From NCBI GenBank assembly GCA_902783515.1, contig CACZRK010000052.1:1-19602 (forward strand): 19,602 nt of DNA, read 5' to 3'. The position numbers and the translations under genes were made by a program. Shown piece by piece: positions 7,009-15,695 of this stretch. The notes beneath the pieces are model-generated. The model had not been told where the DNA came from and did no database searches. It was given only the letters and a program-made list of their open reading frames with translations. The stretch is from an uncultured Coriobacteriaceae bacterium. Its GTDB lineage: Bacteria; Actinomycetota; Coriobacteriia; Coriobacteriales; UMGS124. Position 1 is the first letter of the stretch. Each line of letters opens with the position of its first letter.

Positions 7009-10000
7009 ATGGGCACGTTAGGCTTGACGCGTCGTGCGTTCACCAAGCTGGCCGCCATGACCGCCGTTGGCGCGGCAATGTCGGAAGGCGCGGTGGCCGG
7101 CAAGGCGTTGGCGGAGGATCCTAGCGTCATCGACCAGCCGGACGAGATCAAGCACATCCGTAGCTGCTGTCGCGGGTGTGGCAAGATGGAGTGCGGCGTC
7201 TGGGTCACCGTCAAGAACGGTCGCATCATCAAGACCGAGGGTGACAAATCAGCGTTCCAGTCCTCTGGCAACCACTGCAGCAAAGGGCAAGCGTCGCTGC
7301 AGGCGGCGTATCATCCCGCACGCATCTACCATCCCATGAAGCGCACGAATCCCAAGGGTGAGGACCCGGGGTGGCAGCGCATCACGTGGGACGAGGCGAT
7401 GGAGACCATCGGCGAGAAGTTCACCGAGATTATCGACCAGTACGGCGGCCAGTCCATCTTCAACATGTGCGGCACCTCACGCCAGTGGGTGTATGGTCCC
7501 TACGCCTTCTACAAATGGCTGTTCGACACCCCGAACGCGCACGTAGCCTCTGAGATCTGCAAGGGCCCTCGTCGCCTCATGGGCTGGATCAGCTCAGTCG
7601 ACGGTGCCCCGTGGATGGCGCTCAAGGACGGACCTCGCGTCTACGTGCAGTGGGGCACGGCGCCGGAGAACTCCAACTACGACGACTCCTGCCGCACGCT
7701 CGTTGACAAGATGAGTTCGGCCGAGACGCACATCTGCATTGACCCGCGCCTGTCCGGCTCGGGCAAGGAGGCCGACTACTGGCTGAACCTGCGCCCAGGC
7801 TCAGACGGCGCGCTGGCAAACTGCTGGCAGTACCTCATGATCAAGCATGACCTCGTGGACTGGGAGTTCGTGAAGCGCTGGACGGACGCCTCGCTGCTGG
7901 TCGTGGAGGACATGGAGCCCACGGGTGGCCGGTATTTTGACCTGTCCACCCCACTTACCATCGCGCCGCCTGATGTCACGGGCACTAAGCTCAAGACGCG
8001 CTTGCTCAAGGAGTGCGACGTCACCGAGGGCGGCAGCTGCCGCAAGTTCTACGCCTGGAACAAGAAGGCCAACGGCGGAAAGGGCGGCCTCGTCTACTGG
8101 GATGTTGACACCACGCAGTGGGAGGGCTGCAACCATGTCGCGCCCACCCGAGACCAGATGGAGGTCGTCTACGAGGGAACCTCGCAGCAGGGCTATCTGC
8201 CTCCTCTCTCATACAAGGAGCTCGAGGACGCAGGGATAGACTTTGACATGGAGGGGAGCCACGAGGTCACTTTGGCAGACGGCACCACGCACACCGCGCG
8301 TCCCGTCTGGGCGTACCTCGCCGACTCCGTGAAGGACTGCACGCCCGAGTGGTGCTCGGAGATCACGGGCCTCGACCCAGACCTCATCGAGGAGTCGTTC
8401 CTCAAGTGGGCGACACGCCCTGAGGGGCAGACCTACGGTAACGGCGGCATCCATCTGCAGCTGGCGCCCGATCAGATCGGCAACTGCACGCAGACGGTCC
8501 GTGCGATCCTCAATCTGATCTACTCCTCGGGCAACTTTGACACGCCGGCGGGCAACCGCGGCCTGACGCGCACGCCGGTGGACGAGCAGGCGACCGCCGC
8601 GCCCGGGTCGAACATGCCTCAGGCCGTGAAGAAGCAGCTCAAAGGCCTTGGTGTCGACATCCCCTATTACCCTGACGAAAAGATCGACCCAAATGACATT
8701 CCCGATGCCTATGACACGTACAGCAACATGGTCGGCGTCGACAAGTTCCCGATCACGGCGTACTACAACGAGTGGGCCGATGCGACGTGCCTGTGGGAGG
8801 CCGTCCTTAACGACGACCCGTATCCCGTTCGCGGTGGCATCAACGAGTCCGGCTCTTTCATGAACATGTCAAACGCGAACCTGGCATGGGAGGCCCTGCA
8901 GAAGCTAGACTTCTGGGTGGACATCAACATGTTCCACCATCCCGGCACCGAGATGGCCGACATCATCCTGCCGTGCCAGCACTGGACCGAGATCAACAAC
9001 ATCCGCGTGTCCCAGGGCGCCTCGGGCGGCATCGGCCTCACCCAGAAGGCCGTGGAGCCTCCGGTCGACACGAAGTTCGACTACGACATCAACCGGTTGA
9101 TCTTCGAGGCGATGGAGAAGCAGGGCAACGTCAACGGGACCTGGACGAACATCGCCGGTGACGCCCCGGGCGCATACGCGCAGGATGACCGCCTGGAGGA
9201 CTGGTTCCAGGCGCACAACGAGAAGACCGGCTTTGCCACCCATTACCCGGGCTGCAAGTGGGAGCACTTTGAGGATTACAAGAAGGACTTCCAGGAGCAC
9301 GGCTGGTTCAACGCAAAGGTTCTGGAGCCGGACCGGTGGGGCACCTACCGTCGCTACGAGACGGGTTGGATGCGCATGGGCAAGGATGCCTGCACCGCCG
9401 CTCCCTGGTCGGTGGACGACCAGGGCAAGCCCGTCAACAACTTCGGCTGCCCCACGCCGAACGGCCTCGTGGAGTTCTGGCCGATGGTGTTCGAGAGCAT
9501 CTGCATCGACAAGGCCAACGAGTTTGAGCCCGGCAAGTTCGATCTCATCAAGGAGATGATGCCCGTCTTCGAGGAGCCCGCGAGCGGCCCGAAGGGCACC
9601 GTCGACACCAAGGAGTACCCGATCCTGCTGACGACCGGTCGCCGCATCCCGGTGTACTTCCATTCGGAGCATCGCCAGCTTCCGTGGTGCCGCGAGCTGT
9701 GGCCCGTTCCGCGGCTTGAGCTGAACCCCGAGGACGCCGAGGAGCTCGGTCTGCAGCAGGGTGACTGGGCATGGATCGAGACCGAGTGGGGCAAGGTTCG
9801 CGAGACGGTCGATCTCTATCACGGCATTGCGAAGGGCTGGGCGAACGCCGAGCACGCATGGTGGTACCCCGAGCTGCCCGCGCCGACGCATGGCTTCACG
9901 CTTTCGTGCATCGACTGCATCTTTGACCCGCACGGTCAGGACAAGTTTATTGGCTCCAGCCACATGCGCGGCGTCCCGGTGAAGATCTATAAGGCGACTC

Positions 10001-10128
10001 CGGAGAACTGCCCTGACGGCAAGGTCGTGCCGTGCGCGCCTGAGGACGGCACTGAGATCATTTCCAGCTCCTCCGATCCGCGCCTCAAGGAGTGGCTGCC
10101 CGATTATGAGATCCGAGAGGAGGCGTAG
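7009..10128 (+). CDS. Tat-exported molybdenum catechol-dehydroxylase-like oxidoreductase (bis-MGD, DMSO reductase superfamily)
   Basis: This large catalytic subunit (1039 residues) probably removes a hydroxyl group from a catechol-type or related aromatic compound, using it as an electron acceptor outside the cell membrane. A Tat signal lies at the N-terminus (LTRRAFTKLAAM, Arg 8-9). The iron-sulfur site is C53/C54, C57, C62 and C90, in the context CCRGCGKMECGV and GNHCSKGQ. Blocks recalled from Eggerthella lenta Dadh and relatives are nearly the same here: AAYHP, PMKRTNPKGE-PGWQRI-WDEAM, YVQWG, SNYDDSCRT, GKEADYW, GRRIPVYFHSEHRQLPWCRE, LWPVPR, ETEWGK, VKIYKATPEN and DPRLKEWLP. I prefer ATG 7009 because AAGGAGG lies five bases upstream; ATG 6991, in frame with its own AGGGGAGGG, would add six residues. 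It is the first gene of a close-packed run. The substrate cannot be read from the sequence; another reductive or hydrating activity is possible. Confidence 0.88.
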   Translation: MGTLGLTRRAFTKLAAMTAVGAAMSEGAVAGKALAEDPSVIDQPDEIKHIRSCCRGCGKMECGVWVTVKNGRIIKTEGDKSAFQSSGNHCSKGQASLQAAYHPARIYHPMKRTNPKGEDPGWQRITWDEAMETIGEKFTEIIDQYGGQSIFNMCGTSRQWVYGPYAFYKWLFDTPNAHVASEICKGPRRLMGWISSVDGAPWMALKDGPRVYVQWGTAPENSNYDDSCRTLVDKMSSAETHICIDPRLSGSGKEADYWLNLRPGSDGALANCWQYLMIKHDLVDWEFVKRWTDASLLVVEDMEPTGGRYFDLSTPLTIAPPDVTGTKLKTRLLKECDVTEGGSCRKFYAWNKKANGGKGGLVYWDVDTTQWEGCNHVAPTRDQMEVVYEGTSQQGYLPPLSYKELEDAGIDFDMEGSHEVTLADGTTHTARPVWAYLADSVKDCTPEWCSEITGLDPDLIEESFLKWATRPEGQTYGNGGIHLQLAPDQIGNCTQTVRAILNLIYSSGNFDTPAGNRGLTRTPVDEQATAAPGSNMPQAVKKQLKGLGVDIPYYPDEKIDPNDIPDAYDTYSNMVGVDKFPITAYYNEWADATCLWEAVLNDDPYPVRGGINESGSFMNMSNANLAWEALQKLDFWVDINMFHHPGTEMADIILPCQHWTEINNIRVSQGASGGIGLTQKAVEPPVDTKFDYDINRLIFEAMEKQGNVNGTWTNIAGDAPGAYAQDDRLEDWFQAHNEKTGFATHYPGCKWEHFEDYKKDFQEHGWFNAKVLEPDRWGTYRRYETGWMRMGKDACTAAPWSVDDQGKPVNNFGCPTPNGLVEFWPMVFESICIDKANEFEPGKFDLIKEMMPVFEEPASGPKGTVDTKEYPILLTTGRRIPVYFHSEHRQLPWCRELWPVPRLELNPEDAEELGLQQGDWAWIETEWGKVRETVDLYHGIAKGWANAEHAWWYPELPAPTHGFTLSCIDCIFDPHGQDKFIGSSHMRGVPVKIYKATPENCPDGKVVPCAPEDGTEIISSSSDPRLKEWLPDYEIREEA

Positions 10129-10131
10129 ACG

Positions 10132-10818
10132 ATGACCCAGTACGCAATCGTAACCGATCTCAATCGCTGCGTCGGTTGCATGGGCTGCACTGTCGCGTGC
10201 AAGGTCGCGAACGGGGTGGAAGTCGGCTCCTACTGGGAGAAGCTCCTGCGCATCGGGCCGACGCGCAAGCCGAACTACGTGCATACCAATGACGTGGAGA
10301 TGTATTACCTGCCGATTCACTGCCAACACTGCCTGAACGCCCCCTGTGTGAGCGTGTGCCCCACGGGTGCCAGCAAGAAGATGGACGACGGAACCGTGCA
10401 GATCGACAAGGAGCAGTGCATCGGCTGCCAGGCGTGTGTGCCGGCGTGCCCGTACGGGGTGCGTTACCTGAACGAGACCACGAACGTTGTCGAGAAGTGC
10501 ACGCTGTGCGAGCAGCTCGTCGAACAGGGTGGCCTGCCGCAGTGCGTCGAGCAGTGCGGCGGTCGAGCGCGCTTCTTCGGCGACCTTGACAAGGGGATAG
10601 AGACCTTCGAGGCGCCTGCCATCCAGTACGACATGGACCGCGAGAGCGCGGATCACAGCTACGAGTCCCAGCAGCAGGGATGCCGCGTCACGCTTGGCGA
10701 GCTCGCGGAGCCCTACGCCGACAGTGACGTCTACACGCTGGATGACGCGGGCAATGGCCCTGCGGTTCGCTATATCCTGCGCAATCGCGAGTGGAAGGAC
10801 GGGGTGTCGTTCGCATGA
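10132..10818 (+). CDS. DmsB/NrfC-like four-cluster [4Fe-4S] electron-transfer subunit
   Basis: This protein of 228 residues has four ferredoxin-type cysteine groups: C13/16/19/23, C64/67/72/76, C96/99/102/106 and C123/126/138/142. Together they can hold four [4Fe-4S] clusters, as in DmsB-type B subunits. It should pass electrons from the membrane anchor to the molybdenum subunit encoded just upstream. The ATG lies three bases after the upstream stop, with AGGAGG inside the end of that gene, so translation is probably coupled; it overlaps the next gene by ATGA. It has no signal peptide of its own, which fits co-export with the Tat-bearing partner. Confidence 0.93.
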   Translation: MTQYAIVTDLNRCVGCMGCTVACKVANGVEVGSYWEKLLRIGPTRKPNYVHTNDVEMYYLPIHCQHCLNAPCVSVCPTGASKKMDDGTVQIDKEQCIGCQACVPACPYGVRYLNETTNVVEKCTLCEQLVEQGGLPQCVEQCGGRARFFGDLDKGIETFEAPAIQYDMDRESADHSYESQQQGCRVTLGELAEPYADSDVYTLDDAGNGPAVRYILRNREWKDGVSFA

Positions 10819-11711
10819 TCGCTCAATGGCCGCTCGTCATAGCAAGTGTCTGCCTCGCGTGGGGTGCAGGGCTGTTCGCAAGTCTCTGCGCGGCGTCTCT
10901 TGCGGGCAGGGCACCGCGCGCCCGCATCGGCGCGTGGGTCGTCGCCGTCATTCTGCTGCTGGCGGGCGCCCTTGGCTTCATGCTGCGCACCTCGCACTGG
11001 GATCGGCTGTTCAATAGCTTCGCGCACCTCGCCTCGCCCATTACACAGGAGCTCATCTGCCTCGTCATCGTCATCGCGCTCGCGCTTGTGTATCTGGTGG
11101 CGTATAGGCGGAGTGAGGGCGAGGTGCCCGCGCCGGTCAGCGCTGCGGGCATCGCAGGCGCGGCGTTGCTCGTCGTCACCGTTGGTAGGTCGGCGATCGT
11201 CCCCGCGACGACGCCTGCGCTTGGCCAGGTGATGGCGGTCGTCGCCGCCTGCGGTGCCGCGTTTGCCCTTGGTCCGATGAGCTTTGAACTCGTCGCCGGC
11301 ATCACCGATCGTCAGTCTCGGAAGACCGCTCTTGGCGCCTTCTCCGCCATCGGCGGAGGGGTCGGAGCGCTCACCACGGCTGGGTATCTGGCGTACTTGC
11401 AGGCGGCTCGTTCCGCTGCGGTCGTCGGAACGGGCAGGGGCGTCGAGTTTGGCGTTGACCCGACGCGCCCACAGGCGAGTATCGCCACGAAGGCCTCGCT
11501 GCTGCCGTTCGGCGGGGAGTGCCTTCCGCTCGCCATCGCGGCGATCGGCTGCGCTGTGCTCGCGTTTGCATTTGCGCTGGCAGCATGTCGCAAGGGTGTT
11601 CGTCCCGCGCTTGTGGCCATGGCGCTTGTGCTCGCCGTGGTTTCGTTCACCCTGCTGCTCGTTGTGTTCTTCATGACGGGCACGGCTGGCGCGGGCGCAG
11701 CGGCGTTCTAA
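10815..11711 (+). CDS. DmsC/NrfD-like membrane anchor and quinol-oxidising subunit
   Basis: This very hydrophobic protein of 298 residues has about eight membrane helices, beginning IAQWPLVIASVCLAWGAGLF and ending with a helix around VSFTLLLVVFFMTG. Length and helix number fit DmsC, which oxidises menaquinol and anchors the A and B subunits. The start ATG at 10815 overlaps the TGA of the B-subunit gene in an ATGA junction, the sign of translational coupling; an in-frame ATG at 10791 would lie well inside that gene and is less likely. It is inferred to connect the quinone pool to the upstream dehydroxylase-like enzyme. It may also serve the DmsAB pair at 16017-19155, which has no adjacent anchor gene. 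Confidence 0.85.
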   Translation: MIAQWPLVIASVCLAWGAGLFASLCAASLAGRAPRARIGAWVVAVILLLAGALGFMLRTSHWDRLFNSFAHLASPITQELICLVIVIALALVYLVAYRRSEGEVPAPVSAAGIAGAALLVVTVGRSAIVPATTPALGQVMAVVAACGAAFALGPMSFELVAGITDRQSRKTALGAFSAIGGGVGALTTAGYLAYLQAARSAAVVGTGRGVEFGVDPTRPQASIATKASLLPFGGECLPLAIAAIGCAVLAFAFALAACRKGVRPALVAMALVLAVVSFTLLLVVFFMTGTAGAGAAAF

Positions 11712-11734
11712 CGAGTGGTGCTCTAGTGGATTGA

Positions 11735-11783
11735 GACGGGCGAGGCCTCGGGGGTTCGCGCAATGCCTGGGACCTCGCCCGTC
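11735..11783. terminator. Inverted repeat after the anchor gene
   Basis: Perfect 11-base arms, GACGGGCGAGG (11735-11745) and CCTCGCCCGTC (11773-11783), enclose 27 bases. It lies in the 156-base gap between the anchor gene and the next gene of the same strand, so it may end or weaken transcription from the A-B-C part. No T-run follows. Confidence 0.35.
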
Positions 11784-11867
11784 GCGCATGACGCGCGGCC
11801 TCCTTGGTGATGGGGCATCGTGGGTGGCAAGGGGCCGCCGCATGGATAAGAGGGGATGGGAGGAATC

Positions 11868-12836
11868 ATGGGGAACGCTAAGCTGGATCGTGCATCGACG
11901 GAGCAGATGGCCGTGCCGCCCGCAGGCGCCTATGACAAGGGGGCGTCTGCGGGCGACGCGGGCCTTGACGGGCTCGCAGGGGCGGCTGATCTTGACGACT
12001 TCTCGCAGGACGCCTTTGATCCGCTGGCAGACGAGGGCTTTGATCCTGACGAAGACGTGGACTTCCCTGTTGCTGATGGGTCAAACCTGCAGCTGGCGGA
12101 GACGAAGAGCCGCCTCTCCGCGCAAGCGGCTGCGGAATGCCCTGAGAATAACGATCGTCCTGCCGCCGAGCGCATCCAAGAACTCTTTCGCGAGATGGGC
12201 AAGCGCCGTCGCACGCTTCTCGGCATTCTTGACTACTGCCGGACGATGCGCCCTGTCCTTGAGGTTGCCGATCACATCACGGAGCTCAAGAAATATGACC
12301 GCAGCGTGTACTCGCCGACGGACTTCTGCAGTCTCCTGCAGCGCGCCGGCGCCATCGAGCGCGTTGACGCGGACGGGAACCATTACGTCGAGGAGTCACT
12401 TGAGCCAGAGGTCGCCATGGTCGATGGCGTGCAGTATCTAGAGCCGAGGACGCCGGCACCCGCCTACTGGCGTACGACTGAGGACGGCATTGCCGCGCTT
12501 GATGCTGACGACCCTGTTGCCGCGACGCGAGCGCTATTCGAGGAGGATGGCTCCTACCTGCCGATCTACCGTCGTGTGCTGACTATGTGCGCGCGTCCCG
12601 GGGGAGCGACGGCGAGGGACTTGTCGCGTGCGATCGATGGAGACCCGCTCGTGCAGAGCCCACGCCTCTATTCGTCTCACTTCGTCGAGAGGCTTAACGT
12701 CAGCGAGGCGCTGGCATGGGGGGATCGCGTGTGGGTCATCACCGATGCGGGTCGCGAGGCGCTCGAAGCGCTTGCTGACGTTGATGACCCCGCGAGCGAC
12801 GAGATTGCAGCCGGCATCATGGCGGGGGAGGAATAA
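11868..12836 (+). CDS. Unrecognised acidic protein with possible winged-helix segments
   Basis: I do not recognise a named family for this 322-residue protein. The first 75 residues are low in complexity and acidic, with many Asp and Ala (AADLDDFSQDAFDPLADEGF). A central part with basic residues (ELFREMGKRRRTLLGILDYC) leads to two stretches that read like small winged-helix units: YSPTDFCSLLQRAGAIERVD with the following NHYVEE, and SHFVERLNVSEALAWGDRVW with VITDAGREALEAL. No membrane helix or signal peptide is seen, so it should be cytoplasmic. ATG 11868 is preferred because GGGAGG lies four bases upstream; ATG 11856 has its purine run directly against it. It sits four bases ahead of the TorD-like gene, so a role in regulation or maturation of the molybdoenzymes is a reasonable guess only. 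Confidence 0.75.
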   Translation: MGNAKLDRASTEQMAVPPAGAYDKGASAGDAGLDGLAGAADLDDFSQDAFDPLADEGFDPDEDVDFPVADGSNLQLAETKSRLSAQAAAECPENNDRPAAERIQELFREMGKRRRTLLGILDYCRTMRPVLEVADHITELKKYDRSVYSPTDFCSLLQRAGAIERVDADGNHYVEESLEPEVAMVDGVQYLEPRTPAPAYWRTTEDGIAALDADDPVAATRALFEEDGSYLPIYRRVLTMCARPGGATARDLSRAIDGDPLVQSPRLYSSHFVERLNVSEALAWGDRVWVITDAGREALEALADVDDPASDEIAAGIMAGEE

Positions 12837-12839
12837 GCG

Positions 12840-13592
12840 ATGATGGTAGATGACACGAATCAGGAGACGACAGGTGCCGCAGGCCGGGTGTCCGCGAACG
12901 ACACCGATGACGCCATCGATCAGCTCGCGGTGCTGTGTGACCGACGCGCCGCTACGTATGGCCTGCTTGCGAGGCTCTTTCGCGTTGAGGTTGACCAGCC
13001 GCTGCTTGATGAGCTGCATGCTCGTCGCTATCCGACTGGGACCGGCGACGATGACGTCGACGAGGGCTATCGTCTGATTGCGACCTATCTGAGCAACGCA
13101 GACGAGCGTAGCGTTACCGAGCTTGCCGTTGACTTCGCGCGCGTCTTCATCGGCGATGGCGTGGACTCGTATGCCGCCGCCTTTCCCTTTGAGAGCGTCT
13201 ACACGTCAGAGAAGCGGCTGAAGATGCAGGCAGCACGCGACGAGGTGCTGGCGATCTACCATGCGTACGGTCTAACGAAGGACGACGCATGGGACGAGAA
13301 CGAGGATCACATCGCTCCCGAGCTCGAGTTCATGCAGGTGCTGTGTGCTCGCACGGCGGATGCCCTTCGTCATGGCGACGAGAACAAGGCGGTGTCGCTG
13401 CTGCGCACCCAGCGCAACTTTCTTGACGATCATCTGACCGCATGGGTTCCGATGCTCGTACACGACATGGGTCGCTTTGCGCACACGGACTTCTACCGCG
13501 GGCTCGCACTGCTCGTGAACGGTACTCTGCGTCAGGATGCCGTGTTCGTGGCGGGAGTCCTTCTGGGCGCTGGCACAGAGAGCGGGGAGTAA
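12840..13592 (+). CDS. TorD/DmsD-family molybdoenzyme maturation chaperone
   Basis: This 250-residue all-helical cytoplasmic protein shows the family landmarks: the LAVDFARVFIGDG segment, AFPFESVYTSEKRLKMQA, the EDHIAPELEFMQVL helix and FLDDHLTAWVPMLVHD. Such chaperones hold the Tat-bearing catalytic subunit until the molybdenum cofactor is inserted, then release it for export. The first 25 residues are a poorly conserved acidic extension. It starts at ATG 12840 (a second ATG follows directly) with GGAGGA about seven bases upstream. Its client may be the dehydroxylase-like enzyme, the DmsA-like enzyme, or both; the sequence does not say. Confidence 0.92.
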   Translation: MMVDDTNQETTGAAGRVSANDTDDAIDQLAVLCDRRAATYGLLARLFRVEVDQPLLDELHARRYPTGTGDDDVDEGYRLIATYLSNADERSVTELAVDFARVFIGDGVDSYAAAFPFESVYTSEKRLKMQAARDEVLAIYHAYGLTKDDAWDENEDHIAPELEFMQVLCARTADALRHGDENKAVSLLRTQRNFLDDHLTAWVPMLVHDMGRFAHTDFYRGLALLVNGTLRQDAVFVAGVLLGAGTESGE

Positions 13593-13595
13593 CCC

Positions 13596-15695
13596 ATGAC
13601 GTGCGATGCGGCGGTGACTCGCGTGACCTGCATCATGGGTGTCGCAGGGTCGGGTAAGACACAGCATGTGATCGATCGCGTCCGTGACCTGCTTGAGCAT
13701 GGCGAGGATCCTGCGCGGGTGCTGGTGCTCTGCGCAAGCCCTATTGCAGCGGATGCGCTGTGCAGTCGCATCGCATGCGCATGCGCGGACGCGCAGAGTG
13801 CGGGCAAGGTGCGCGTGACTACTCCGCGTGAGTACGCACTCAGTCTGCTTGCCTCCGAGGATGCCGTCGCGTGGACGGGCCGCGAGCCGCGGCTGCTGAC
13901 GAACTTTGAGATCAACGTGCTGACCGAGGATCTGAAGGTGAGCGGCGTGCAGCCGCATCGCCTGAAGGAGCTGCTCAAGTTTCTCTATCGAGGCTGGACC
14001 GAGCTCGCCGACGATGACCCCGCGTGGCTGGTCACAAAGGAGGAACGCACCGTGCACCGCCTGCTGGGTGCATGCCTCGCATCGATGCGCGCGATCATGG
14101 AGCCTGAGCTTGCCAACATGGCGGTGCACTACCTTCGCGCCAACGCCGACGCCCTTGCCTCCGTGCGCGTCCCCCACGTGCTCGTTGACGACGCGCAGAC
14201 GTTGAGCCTCGCGTCCCAGCGCCTGTGCGAGATGGTTGCGAGTGGCGAGCTCATGGTGACGAGCGACGTCGTGGCGTGTGCGGAGACCTTTGAGTCGTAT
14301 CCGCATCCGGAATGGCTCCGTGAGCTTCTTGACAGGGACGGCACGGAAGTCGTCCGTCTGACGTCGACGCGCTGCTCGCGCGCGGTTGCCACCTCGCTTG
14401 AGGCCCTGCGCAAGGACATCGCGGCGACCCAGAGCCGTCTTGCGCGTGAGAGACTGGAGGATGCTGCTGCGGCGCGGGCTCGCGATGAAGGTCGCTCCTA
14501 CGACGAGGCCCTCGCCGCCGAGCGACGCGACGCAGGCGAAGAGACGGGACGTGCGACAGGCGGCATGGCGCACAGTGAAGTGGACGTCTCTTGCGTGAGC
14601 GCGCCCATTGTGGTGAACGAGAATTCGGCTGCAGGCCGCGTGTCGCTTACGACATACGCAGACCCGGCGAGTGAGGTCAGAGGCGCGGTCGACATGGTCG
14701 TGAACGCGCTCAGCGGAGGGATGGACGGCGAGGGAATCTATATCGTGACGCCCGGACGAGCGTGGACGCAGCGCATGCGTGCCGAGCTGGCGCGCCACGG
14801 GATACCTTCATGCGCGTCCTATGATGTTCGTGCGCTGAACGGTGATGTCCGCGAACTCGATCATTGCATAAACGCGCGCATCCTTACGCTGCTCGAGCTT
14901 GCAGCTGATGACCGAGATGCGCTCGCATGGCGCTGCTGGTGTGGCTTCGGTGACTGGCTGGCGAATTCTCCAGGGTTCGCCGCACTACGCCGCGTCTCCG
15001 AGGAGCGGGAGTGCCATGTTGCCGATGTCCTGAACGGTGTCGCCACGCTTGATGACGAGCTCCTCGCCGCTGACGAGCGGGCAAGTTTGGTGCGCGTGCG
15101 CGCCGCGGCGACGCGTGGGCGTCAGGCGATCGGCGATCTTGTCGGTCTGCACGGGGAATCCCTGCTGCGTGGAGCGATCAAGCTCGTTGAGGGCCATGAT
15201 GATGATCGGCGTTGCGCACTGCTGCGCGGCCTCTTCTTCTCACCGGACGGTGCGCGAGGAGACGAGGATGCTGGCGAGCTTGTTGCCCACGCGCGCGCAT
15301 GCATTGTGGCGCCGCGGTTTGAGGGGGCGCCGCGGGGGGCGGTTCGCGTGGGGAGTCTCTCGCAGGCACGAGGACTCGCGACCTCCCTGCTCGTGATCAC
15401 GGGGTTTGTGAACGGACTCATTCCCTGTCATGCGTACTTTGACACGGTTGCGACATCGGAGCAGAAGCGCATGACGATGCGCATTGCGGATGAGCGACGG
15501 TTGTATGGGGCGATGGCAACATGCGTCGGCGAGGTGGCATGCACCGCATTCGCCTCGGCGGAGGCTGCGCTCGCTGAGCGACTGGGGGTCAGGGAGGATC
15601 GCATTCGTATGCGGGATGGCGTGCGTACGGCACTCGTCTCCCCGAGCGATCTTGCTGGCGCGCTTGGCGTCAGCATGGTGAGAGCTCGTCGGTAG
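13596..15695 (+). CDS. UvrD/Rep-like P-loop protein with degenerate helicase motifs
   Basis: This 699-residue protein has the layout of a superfamily 1A helicase. Motifs seen are Walker A GVAGSGKT (15-22), motif Ia VLVLCASPIAADALCSRI, a motif II VLVDDAQTL (about 195-203, DDAQ instead of DEAQ or DEFQ), a motif IV remnant LTSTRCSR (about 255), a motif V-like VGSLSQARGLATSLLVITGF (about 585) and a motif VI-like ADERRLYGAMATCV (about 631-644). Motif III has no Gln at the expected place (TSDVVACAETF), and motif VI has ATC where active helicases carry the arginine of TRA. ATP binding looks possible; normal unwinding is doubtful. It starts three bases after the TorD-like gene with GGGGAG upstream, so it is probably co-translated. 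Its role in a molybdoenzyme operon is unknown; a DNA-repair role cannot be excluded. Confidence 0.8.
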   Translation: MTCDAAVTRVTCIMGVAGSGKTQHVIDRVRDLLEHGEDPARVLVLCASPIAADALCSRIACACADAQSAGKVRVTTPREYALSLLASEDAVAWTGREPRLLTNFEINVLTEDLKVSGVQPHRLKELLKFLYRGWTELADDDPAWLVTKEERTVHRLLGACLASMRAIMEPELANMAVHYLRANADALASVRVPHVLVDDAQTLSLASQRLCEMVASGELMVTSDVVACAETFESYPHPEWLRELLDRDGTEVVRLTSTRCSRAVATSLEALRKDIAATQSRLARERLEDAAAARARDEGRSYDEALAAERRDAGEETGRATGGMAHSEVDVSCVSAPIVVNENSAAGRVSLTTYADPASEVRGAVDMVVNALSGGMDGEGIYIVTPGRAWTQRMRAELARHGIPSCASYDVRALNGDVRELDHCINARILTLLELAADDRDALAWRCWCGFGDWLANSPGFAALRRVSEERECHVADVLNGVATLDDELLAADERASLVRVRAAATRGRQAIGDLVGLHGESLLRGAIKLVEGHDDDRRCALLRGLFFSPDGARGDEDAGELVAHARACIVAPRFEGAPRGAVRVGSLSQARGLATSLLVITGFVNGLIPCHAYFDTVATSEQKRMTMRIADERRLYGAMATCVGEVACTAFASAEAALAERLGVREDRIRMRDGVRTALVSPSDLAGALGVSMVRARR

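Noticed and set aside
8905..10656. A 583-residue minus-strand open frame across the dehydroxylase-like and ferredoxin genes
   Set aside because: It is a shadow of two well-supported genes and shows no recognisable motif or ribosome site.
13272..14798. A 508-residue minus-strand open frame across the TorD-like and UvrD-like genes
   Set aside because: His/Arg/Ala-rich translation typical of antisense frames; both plus-strand genes have clear family motifs.
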